A DNA stretch of 18,741 nucleotides from an uncultured Oscillospiraceae bacterium (GTDB lineage: Bacteria > Bacillota > Clostridia > Oscillospirales > Ruminococcaceae), in NCBI GenBank assembly GCA_910587135.1, contig CAJULF010000010.1, positions 52,413 to 71,153 on the forward strand, given 5' to 3'. The position numbers and the translations under genes were made by a program. This document shows positions 8,157 through 14,146 of this stretch, in pieces. How positions within the stretch are numbered: the first letter of the stretch is position 1; each line of letters starts with the position of its first letter. The notes under the pieces are model-generated. The model ran no database searches and was not told the origin of the DNA. It saw only the letters and a list, made by a program, of their open reading frames with translations.

Positions 8157-8650
8157 TTATTTAAAAGAATTTCCCGAACCGCTCCATCCGCCTGTGGCGG
8201 ATTGCGCTATCCCGCTGTGAAAGCTCCGCTTCACTTCGTTCCGCTTCGCTTTCGCAGCGGATTTCGGGAAATTCATGCGTGGGCGGTCAGTTGATTTCTG
8301 CTTTCAGCACATTATTTAAAAGAATTCCCCGAACCGCTCCATCCGCCTGTGGCGGATTGCGCTATCCCGCTGTGAAAGCTCCGCTTCACTTCGTTCCGCT
8401 TCGCTTTCGCAGCGGATTTCGGGAAATTCATGCGTGGGCGGTCGGTTGATTTCTGCTTTCAGCGCATTATTTAAAAGAATTCCCCGAACCGCTCCATCCG
8501 CCTATGGCGGATTGCGCTATCCCGCTGTGAAAGCTCCGCTTCACTTCGTTCCGCTTTGCTTTCGCAGCGGATTTCGGGAATTTCATGCGTGGGCGGTCAG
8601 TTGATTTATGCTTTCAGCGCATTTGACTGCTTGGTTTTTGGGTCGCTTAA
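8157..8650. repeat. Tandem array of three 155-bp dispersed-repeat units with a trailing tail
   Basis: Units at 8157-8311, 8312-8466 and 8467-8621 differ at only a few positions. Each can fold as an outer stem with two inner hairpins. In unit 1 these are GAATTTCCCGAA (8167-8178) with TTCGGGAAATTC (8263-8274); ATCCGCC-TGT-GGCGGAT (8186-8202); and CCGCTGTGAAAGC (8212-8224) with GCTTTCGCAGCGG (8248-8260). The loop of the last hairpin contains CTCCGCTTCACTTCGTTCCG. The tail TTTGACTGCTTGGTTTTTGG (about 8622-8641) resembles 13611-13630 behind the polA copy, so a full unit is nearer 190 bp. No spacers or cas genes occur, so this is not CRISPR. Confidence 0.9.
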
Positions 8651-8680
8651 GATTTTAACCTTGTCGTAAATCCGATATAC
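8651..8680 (-). promoter_or_regulatory. Candidate forespore (sigma-F/G) promoter directed at spoIIR
   Basis: On the minus strand GTATA (8676-8680), a 15-nt spacer, then GGTTAAAATC (8651-8660) match the known sigma-F form (GYATA, about 15-16 nt, GGnnAnAnT) at every defined position. SpoIIR is a sigma-F gene in known sporulators. The start point would be near 8644, giving a leader of about 500 nt made almost wholly of the repeat array. The match is seen; its use is inferred. Confidence 0.6.
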
Positions 8681-8801
8681 CTGTTTATTCTCTCGCTATT
8701 GTCTGTTTCTCTCCCTCATTATTGGTGAAAATAACAATTTTAAACAGCGGACGAAACTTTTTTGCATATATTTTTGACTTCGCTTTTAAGGGGGCACTGA
8801 A

Positions 8802-9301
8802 ATGAAATTTAATATCCTTCCCTCGCTTGCTGTGGGAATTATCCTGCTATCAGGCTGCCATCGCGGCACGGACGTTTCCGAACCTGTTCCCGAAAGTACG
8901 GCAGGCGATTACGAATACACTCAATTTTTCGGCTCGGAATCGGCGAAGGAATCTGCCCTTTCCGACACCCCCGCGGGGATTACCGCAGCGGAATATACTC
9001 CCGACCAGATCCCCGAAACCGACATTAACGGCAACGTTTCACTTATCAGAAATCAATTTGAGTGTGGACGAATTCCTGATTTCCGCACAGTCAGCGGCGG
9101 CTGTCAGAGTGACAAGAACGGACGGGGCGGACGGCGATTCCGCGGAGATGATAATCGCCGATACCCAAAACAAAAAGGCTGCGGTCTTTCCGAAATACGG
9201 GGACGAGGTCGACTACGGTTTTTTACTGTGCGACGGGGGACTGGATATATTTCTCATACTATGACGATCACAGAATCATTGTCTTAAATACGGGAAATTA
9301 A
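8802..9301 (+). pseudogene. Frameshifted small lipoprotein gene
   Basis: The start is good: AAGGGGG before ATG, then a lipoprotein signal MKFNILPSLAVGIILLSGC with Cys19 and an acidic Ser/Thr/Pro-rich stretch. Frame 1 stays open to 9287 but turns into Arg/Gly-rich nonsense after about residue 83. From about 9050 a second frame reads sensibly (INLSVDEFLISAQSAAAVRV, then KYGDEVDYGFLLCDG). After the G-run at 9235-9239 a third frame reads DWIYFSYYDDHRIIVLNTGN to TAA at 9299-9301. Two single-base indels would restore one protein of about 165 residues. I do not recognise the family; the tail looks like the end of a small beta-rich extracellular domain. Sequencing error is the alternative to decay. 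Confidence 0.65.
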
Positions 9302-9325
9302 GGAATTGCTGCTCAAAGCGCAACC

Positions 9326-9366
9326 CAATCTGCCCCGTGAGTTCGCTCGTTTGAGCGGGGCGATTG
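9326..9366 (+). terminator. Hairpin after the frameshifted lipoprotein gene
   Basis: CAATC-T-GCCCCG (9326-9337) pairs with CGGGGC-GATTG (9356-9366) with one bulged T. An alternative inner stem CGCTC/GAGCG also fits. Only GCGGTTTAA follows, so the T-tract is weak. Its position 25 nt after the last reading frame fits a terminator. Confidence 0.45.
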
Positions 9367-9444
9367 CGGTTTAATCAGCGTTCCCTTAAGCGCCTTTCGT
9401 CATAATACACAAAATCGCGGCGTTATTTCCTGATATTTTATTTG

Positions 9445-9473
9445 TGGACTTTTTCGCCGCTTTGTGATATAAT
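9445..9473 (+). promoter_or_regulatory. Sigma-A promoter for the four-cysteine small protein
   Basis: TGGACT (9445-9450), a 17-nt spacer, then TATAAT (9468-9473) with an extended -10 TGA just before it. The start would be near 9480. A small palindrome, CTGTC-T-GACAG (about 9505-9515), lies in the leader and could be an operator, but is too short to be sure. Confidence 0.7.
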
Positions 9474-9545
9474 ATATGTAAAGGAATACTGTAAATCATA
9501 TCGCGCTGTCTGACAGTGAGATAACTACAATTGGAGGAAAATGCT

Positions 9546-9761
9546 ATGGCTAAGAAAAAACTGTTCGGCAATAATATCAAGCCTTCCTGCAAGTACTGCG
9601 AGATGGCTACCGCCGGCGAGGGCGATAAAATAAAGTGCTCGAAATTCGGAGATGTGAAAAGCTACGACTCCTGCAAAAAGTTTATCTACTCGCCGCTCAA
9701 GAGAATCCCCAAAAAGGAGCTTCAGCTCGCTAACTCGGCGGTCAATGATATCGACTTCTGA
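9546..9761 (+). CDS. Conserved-type small four-cysteine (zinc-ribbon-like) protein
   Basis: A 71-residue basic cytoplasmic protein with four cysteines, Cys15-x2-Cys18, Cys31 and Cys43, in SCKYCEMA, KIKCSKFGDV and DSCKKFIYSPLKRIPKK. The spacing would suit one structural zinc. No catalytic motif and no membrane segment are present. The ATG at 9546 has GGAGG 8 nt upstream; an in-frame TTG at 9531 lies before that site and is unlikely. It has its own promoter and a strong hairpin 17 nt after the stop, so it is monocistronic. From memory, similar short proteins ending in a Y-x-PLKR-type motif occur in many Clostridia without a known role; I cannot verify that here. Confidence 0.75.
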   Translation: MAKKKLFGNNIKPSCKYCEMATAGEGDKIKCSKFGDVKSYDSCKKFIYSPLKRIPKKELQLANSAVNDIDF

Positions 9762-9778
9762 TAAATACGGTCAACGGA

Positions 9779-9810
9779 AATCTCCGCGCCCCATACGGGG
9801 TGCGGAGATT
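9779..9810 (+). terminator. Long hairpin after the four-cysteine gene
   Basis: AATCTCCGCGCCCC pairs with GGGGTGCGGAGATT around an ATAC loop: 14 bp with one G-T pair. No T-tract follows, so it may act with the second hairpin at 10067 or mainly protect the 3' end. Its arms share ATCTCCGC/GCGGAGAT with that second hairpin. Confidence 0.6.
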
Positions 9811-9840
9811 CAGCCTGTATATAAAGGTTGACCTAAATTG

Positions 9841-10065
9841 GATTATTTAAAAAAATTTCAAAATTTCCGCTAAGCATACTCCGCTTCACTTCGTTCCGCT
9901 CCGCATGCTTAGCGGAAACCGCGTGCATTTGCGTTCGCAAATGCACGACTTTTTGAAATTTCATGCGCCGACATTGCGTGGCATATAAGCTTTTTCTACA
10001 AGCTGCGCGCTTTTTGAAATTTAATGCGCCGACATTATGTTGTCAAAAGGCTTTTTCTGCAATTT
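9841..10065. repeat. Dispersed repeat copy with three-stem fold plus a 61-bp tandem duplication
   Basis: Starts GATTATTTAAAAAAATTTCA like the copies at 8157 and 13442. Hairpin 1 is perfect: TTTCCGCTAAGCAT (9864-9877) with ATGCTTAGCGGAAA (9905-9918), its loop holding CTCCGCTTCACTTCGTTCCG. Hairpin 2 is perfect: CGTGCATTTGCG-TT-CGCAAATGCACG (9922-9947). Flanking AAATTTCAAAA and TTTTTGAAATTT form the outer stem. A CTTTTTGAAATTT(C/A)ATGCGCCGACATT module then occurs twice, starting at 9949 and 10010. The region 9811-10209 holds no gene. Confidence 0.85.
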
Positions 10066-10066
10066 G

Positions 10067-10111
10067 ATCTCCGCACCTCTAATGAGTGCGGAGATTTTAA
10101 TTTTTTATTTT
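10067..10111 (+). terminator. Rho-independent terminator between convergent genes
   Basis: ATCTCCGCAC (10067-10076) pairs perfectly with GTGCGGAGAT (10086-10095), followed by a T-rich run (TTTAATTTTTTATTTT). It lies between the plus-strand four-cysteine gene and the minus-strand rimI and could partly serve both. Confidence 0.85.
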
Positions 10112-10209
10112 ATGACGGAATACATAAAATTTTTTTGCGAACTTGGCAATTTTTAACTTATATATCAGCTATTAAAATTTCCATATGATTTAATGCGGAA
10201 AACATATGA

Positions 10210-10632
10210 TCAACACTTATTTTCCAATTCCAATACGTAAATTACCGCGTCATCATCTTTATAGTAGTTTTTGCGCACGGCTATCTTTTTATAGCCATGC
10301 TTTTCGTACAGCGCAATGGCGGGGGCGTTGCGGCTTCTTACCTCAAGGAAGCATTTTGCCGCTCCGCGCAGGCGCATTTTTTCGTGCAGCTCGGCAAGCA
10401 GCTTTTCCGCAATATGGCGGCGGCGGAACTCGGGGCGCACCGCTATTCTGAAAAGCTCGCCCTCGTCGGCGGCTACCCTGCCTACCGCATAGCCTGCGAC
10501 CTCTTCACCGATGTACTGCGCCGCGACTGTTGTCAACGGATTTTTCAATTGCTCCGCAAGCATTTCCGCTGTCCAACTGTCCTCAAAGCAGAGCCGCTCC
10601 AGCTCACAAAGCTTCTCACAAAAAACTTCCAT
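10210..10632 (-). CDS. rimI: Ribosomal protein S18 alanine N-acetyltransferase RimI (GNAT)
   Basis: A 140-residue GNAT-fold enzyme that transfers acetyl from acetyl-CoA to protein N-termini; RimI modifies the N-terminal Ala of S18. The RimI signature FLEVRSRNAPAIALYEKHGY spans residues 95-114, with the presumed general base Glu97 and the acid Tyr109. Motif A reads VRPEFRRRHIAEKLL (65-79). The usual acetyl-CoA loop is (Q/R)-x-x-G-x-(G/A); here the first Gly position is His73. GGGAG lies 6 nt before the ATG. It follows polA on the same strand after a 294-nt gap that holds a MITE-like element. The usual neighbours tsaE and tsaB are not next to it here. Another GNAT protein substrate is possible. 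Confidence 0.85.
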   Translation of the reverse strand: MEVFCEKLCELERLCFEDSWTAEMLAEQLKNPLTTVAAQYIGEEVAGYAVGRVAADEGELFRIAVRPEFRRRHIAEKLLAELHEKMRLRGAAKCFLEVRSRNAPAIALYEKHGYKKIAVRKNYYKDDDAVIYVLELENKC

Positions 10633-10702
10633 AATTCTCCCTATACAATCGGCGTCCGTTCACAGCAATTATTAAAATACGCCGCTTCTCGACAACATTT
10701 AA

Positions 10703-10882
10703 GAACCTGTCCGCATAGCTGCTCAAAACCCGTCTTGCGGCAAATTTTTCCGCTTACCGGGTCAAAAGTACTTGGTGGGCTGACTGCGTCAAGCCGATAT
10801 ACAGTACATCGGTAAAAAATTGCTGTCGCCTGACGAAAAGTCCGTCGCGCAATCTGCGCACGTCGAGATACTAAACAGGCTC
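10703..10882. mobile_element. MITE-like element, 180 bp, with TAA target duplication
   Basis: The ends GAACCTGT (10703-10710) and ACAGGCTC (10875-10882) are inverted repeats with one mismatch. They are flanked by TAA at 10700-10702 and TAA at 10883-10885, a TNA-type duplication as made by several IS5-family groups. The interior is rich in inverted repeats, such as GTACT and GGCT with AGCC and AGTAC around 10768-10806, and has no credible gene. The left end resembles that of the element at 2357 (AGAAC-TGT-C-CATAGC). It fills most of the 294-nt polA-rimI gap; nothing else is seen there. Confidence 0.6.
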
Positions 10883-10926
10883 TAAGTGCTTTCAGCGAAA
10901 CCGACAGTGCCACTGCCAGCCGTATA

Positions 10927-13431
10927 TCAGTGCGCGTCAAGCCATGTCTTGCCCGACTTCGCTTCGGCTATCAGCGGAACGGCAAGGGATACCGCGCCCT
11001 CCATTTCCTCTTTGAGCAATGCGCACGCTTTTTCAGCAAGGCTTTCGGGCACCTCCACGATCAACTCGTCGTGAACCTGCAATATCAGCCGCGCATCGGG
11101 AAGTTCCGACTTTAAACGCCGATATACCCGCACCATCGCAAGCTTGATGATGTCCGCAGCAGTACCCTGTATGGGCGTGTTCATGGCTATGCGCTTTCCG
11201 AGTGCCTTTACCGTTTTATTGGCGGCTAATATTTCCGGAATAAAGCGGCGTCTTCCGAACAGCGTTACCGCGTACCCGTCTTTTTCCGCGCTTTTGGTGA
11301 CAGTTTCCATATAATTCTTTACGCCCGAAAAATGATTCAGATAATCCTCGATATATTTCTTTGCCTCGGGCAGACTCGCGCCGATATCCTTAGCCAGGGA
11401 AAACGCTCCGATGCCGTAGACTATGCCGAAATTTACTGCTTTCGCCCTGCGGCGCATATCATTATCCACCCACTCCGGCGGCATTCCGAACACCTTGGAG
11501 GCGGTTTCGGTGTGAATGTCGCGGTTCTCCTTGAAGGTGTCTATCATCACCTTATCCTCCGCGAGAGAGGCAAGAACTCTGAGCTCTATCTGGGAATAAT
11601 CCGCGTCAACAAGCAGCTTGCCCTCCCCTGCCCCGAAAAATCCGCGGAAGCTGCGTCCCAGCTCGGTGCGGACAGGGATATTCTGGATATTCGGCTCGGC
11701 AGAGGATATGCGCCCCGTGCGCGTTTCCGTCTGCTTGAAGGTGGTATGCATTCTTCCGTCGGCGGAAACGCAGCCCTCCAGCCCCTTTACATAGGTATTG
11801 TAGAGCTTTGTCAGCTTTCGGTAATCAATTATCGCCGATGCTATGGGGTGCTTATCGGACAATCCCTCCAGAGTTTCGGCATCGGTGGAATAGCCCGTTT
11901 TGCGCTTCTTTCCCGCGGGAAGTCCAAGCTCCTCGAAAAGCACCGCTCCAAGCTGCTTGGGGCTGCCTATGTTGAACTCGTGCCCCGCCATCAGGTGAAT
12001 GTTCTTTTCAAGTTGGTCTATCTGCGGGAGCAGGTTCTCGCCAAAAGCGTGCAGCGCGTTTACGTCAAGCGCGATACCGTCAAGCTCCATTGAGGAAAGC
12101 ACTTCGGCAAGCGGAATCTCTATATCGCGCAATACCTTTAACATTCCCTGCTCACATATCTTTTTGAACAATATTTCGCTCAGATTTCTCAGCGCCGTTG
12201 TGGGAGCGTTTTCCGATACGCCGTACTCCGCGCAGAGCCGCCCCGTCGAATAATCGCTGCTGTTTACATTTAGCAGGTAGGCGGCGAGGGTAGCGTCAAA
12301 GGTCACGTTGTTCAGCGATATTCCCTCTTTAAGGCAACGGGAATACAGCGCTTTGGCGTTATCGGTATGCTTCGGTTCGGAGCCTTCGAGGATAGCTTTC
12401 AGATCGTCCGAAACGGGTGATTCGCCGCGGAATACCTCAATATTCTCCCCAGTCATCATTACCGTAAGCGCATCGCCGTCATACTCGACGGTATCGGGGG
12501 TTATCTTCGGAGCGGCTTCGGGCTCGGGAGCACTCTCGACTGAAATAAGATTTTCGGGGGCTTTGGGCGCGGTTTTGTCCAACTCCAGCTTTTTCATTAC
12601 GCCGAACATCTCCAGCTCGGTGAGTATGCCCGCCGCAAGCGCTTTGTCGCCCTCGGCTATCCTGTAATCCTCCATATTTTCGGAGACGGGAGCGTGAAGC
12701 TCTATTTCGCCCAGTCTGCGTGACAGCTCCGCGCTCTCTTTGCCGTTTATCAGCTTATTTCGCACGGACGCGGTGACCTCTATGCTGTCTATATTATCAT
12801 AAATATATCCTATCGTATGGTACTTCTGTATAAGGCTCAGCGCGGTTTTTTCGCCCACGCCCGCAACTCCGGGGATATTATCCGACGGGTCGCCCATTAG
12901 CGCCTTTACCTCCAGCATTTCACGCGGGGAAACTCCGTATACCTCCGCTATTTTGGCGGGGGTGTAGTGAACGTCCTCTTTGTTTCCCGCAAGGCGCACG
13001 GTGACTTTATCGCCCACAAGCTGGAAGCTGTCGCGGTCGCCCGTCATTATAACGCACTCGCCGCCGTTATCCGCCGCCGCGCGGGAAAGCGTTCCGATTA
13101 TATCGTCCGCTTCATAGCCCTCTTTTTCAATAAGCGTTACCCCCATAGCTTTGAGCAACTCCTTGATTATAGGCATTTGCTGCGCAAGCTCTTCGGGCAT
13201 TCCGTGACGGGTAGCCTTATACCCGTCATACATTTTATGACGGAAGGTGGGCGCTTTCAAATCAAACGCCACGCCCACACGGTCGGGCTGCTCCTCCTTG
13301 AGCAGCTTCATGTAGATGTTCATAAAGCCCGTAAGGGCGTTTGTGAACGTCCCCTTTTTATTGGACAGCAGACGTATGCCGTAAAAAGCGCGGTTCATTA
13401 TGCTGTTTCCGTCTATCAAAAGCAATTTCAT
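10927..13431 (-). CDS. polA: DNA polymerase I
   Basis: An 834-residue cytoplasmic repair and replication polymerase that removes RNA primers and fills gaps. Residues 1-285 are the 5'-3' flap nuclease: LLLIDGNSIMNRAF (3-16), EADDIIGT (107-114), TGDRDSFQL (130-138) and GDPSDNIPGVAGVGEKTA (180-197). Residues 310-430 are a shrunken 3'-5' exonuclease domain: the first DxE motif is absent and only a vestige, TFDATLAAYLLN (377-388), remains, so proofreading is probably lost, as in Bacillus and Thermus PolA. The polymerase domain is intact: motif A DYSQIELR (Asp611), motif B RRAKAVNFGIVYG (661-673) and motif C QVHDELIVEVPE (Asp788). AAGGAG lies 6 nt before the ATG, directly next to a repeat copy. It lies downstream of the Pcp-like gene on the same strand. 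Confidence 0.97.
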   Translation of the reverse strand: MKLLLIDGNSIMNRAFYGIRLLSNKKGTFTNALTGFMNIYMKLLKEEQPDRVGVAFDLKAPTFRHKMYDGYKATRHGMPEELAQQMPIIKELLKAMGVTLIEKEGYEADDIIGTLSRAAADNGGECVIMTGDRDSFQLVGDKVTVRLAGNKEDVHYTPAKIAEVYGVSPREMLEVKALMGDPSDNIPGVAGVGEKTALSLIQKYHTIGYIYDNIDSIEVTASVRNKLINGKESAELSRRLGEIELHAPVSENMEDYRIAEGDKALAAGILTELEMFGVMKKLELDKTAPKAPENLISVESAPEPEAAPKITPDTVEYDGDALTVMMTGENIEVFRGESPVSDDLKAILEGSEPKHTDNAKALYSRCLKEGISLNNVTFDATLAAYLLNVNSSDYSTGRLCAEYGVSENAPTTALRNLSEILFKKICEQGMLKVLRDIEIPLAEVLSSMELDGIALDVNALHAFGENLLPQIDQLEKNIHLMAGHEFNIGSPKQLGAVLFEELGLPAGKKRKTGYSTDAETLEGLSDKHPIASAIIDYRKLTKLYNTYVKGLEGCVSADGRMHTTFKQTETRTGRISSAEPNIQNIPVRTELGRSFRGFFGAGEGKLLVDADYSQIELRVLASLAEDKVMIDTFKENRDIHTETASKVFGMPPEWVDNDMRRRAKAVNFGIVYGIGAFSLAKDIGASLPEAKKYIEDYLNHFSGVKNYMETVTKSAEKDGYAVTLFGRRRFIPEILAANKTVKALGKRIAMNTPIQGTAADIIKLAMVRVYRRLKSELPDARLILQVHDELIVEVPESLAEKACALLKEEMEGAVSLAVPLIAEAKSGKTWLDAH

Positions 13432-13441
13432 GTTGAACTCC

Positions 13442-13640
13442 TTATTTAAAAAATTTCAAAATTTCCGTCGGTCATGCTCCGTTTCGTTACGCTTCGCTCC
13501 ACTTCACTTCGCATACCCGGCGGAAACCGCGCAGCATTTGCCGTTCGGCAAATGCGCGACTTTTTGAAACTTCATGCGTGGGCGGTACGCTCCGCGGTTT
13601 TGTACGCACCTTTGACTGCATAATTTTTGCGCGGCTTCAA
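13442..13640. repeat. Dispersed repeat copy abutting the polA ribosome binding site
   Basis: Starts TTATTTAAAAAATTTC next to the polA AAGGAG. Hairpin 1 is TTTCCGTCGGTCATGC with GCATACCCGGCGGAAA (imperfect). Hairpin 2 is perfect, GCATTTGCCG-TT-CGGCAAATGC (13534-13555). An outer AAATTTCAAAA/TTTTTGAAA stem closes the fold. Then come CATGCGTGGGCGGT and the tail TTTGACTGCATAATTTTTGC, like the array tail near 8622. It fills almost the whole gap between polA and the Pcp-like gene. Confidence 0.85.
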
Positions 13641-13644
13641 ATTA

Positions 13645-14130
13645 TCAGATTGTTAAAATGTGTTGATTCAAAGCGGTTACAAGCTGCTCAAAAACGTTTT
13701 TAAGCTTGGCAAAATCCGTTATATTCTTTTTAAACGGAATATGTATGAACAATCCGCGGGGGAAGACCCTCAGGCACTCGGCATAAATATGATTGCAATA
13801 GGAAGTGCCGCAATTCTTCGATATGTAACAGGCATAGCCGCGGGACAGGATAAAATCCCTCACAGTCTCGCAATCAAGCGCGGTAGTCAGCGTTTCCCCC
13901 GATGATTTCGCGCAAAGCTCCACCGATACCTTATCTTTTATCGCCGGCTTTTGTCCCGTCATAAGCACAATGTCGGGCTGAAAGCGCGCTGTTTCGGCTT
14001 TAAGAAGCTCCGCGGAGGCTGTCTTGTCATTAGGAAGTACAACACGGCGGCAGGGAGCGGTTACCGCGCCGACAAGCTCACGCGCGGGATTATCAATACC
14101 ATCAAAGCCCGCAAACAGTATTTTGTTCAT
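13645..14130 (-). CDS. Short pyroglutamyl-peptidase I-like (Pcp, C15) protein
   Basis: A 161-residue protein resembling pyrrolidone-carboxylate peptidases, which remove N-terminal pyroglutamate. It starts MNKILFAGFDGIDNPAREL, where Pcp has a TGF-like strand and N-P. A putative triad is in order: Glu71 in TGQKPAIKDKVSVEL, Cys112 in NCGTSYCNHIYAECL and His130 in GLFIHIPF. Normal Pcp is about 200-215 residues; the substrate loops near the Gly-Gly-Arg and after the Cys are shortened. The activity may therefore be altered. AAAGGAG lies about 10 nt before the ATG. It starts 16 nt after the membrane-protein gene, so the two are probably co-transcribed. The family call rests on motif order and could be wrong at the level of substrate. 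Confidence 0.7.
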   Translation of the reverse strand: MNKILFAGFDGIDNPARELVGAVTAPCRRVVLPNDKTASAELLKAETARFQPDIVLMTGQKPAIKDKVSVELCAKSSGETLTTALDCETVRDFILSRGYACYISKNCGTSYCNHIYAECLRVFPRGLFIHIPFKKNITDFAKLKNVFEQLVTALNQHILTI

Positions 14131-14146
14131 TTTTGTTGTGCTCCTT

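Noticed and set aside
8157..8621. CRISPR-like array
   Set aside because: The period is 155 bp and whole units repeat; there are no unique spacers of 30-40 bp and no cas genes.
10641..10940. 99-codon minus-strand frame between polA and rimI
   Set aside because: It overlaps the polA end, lies almost wholly in the MITE-like element, and its composition looks random.
11332..12093. 253-codon plus-strand frame opposite polA
   Set aside because: It is antisense to the polA polymerase domain; open only by base composition.
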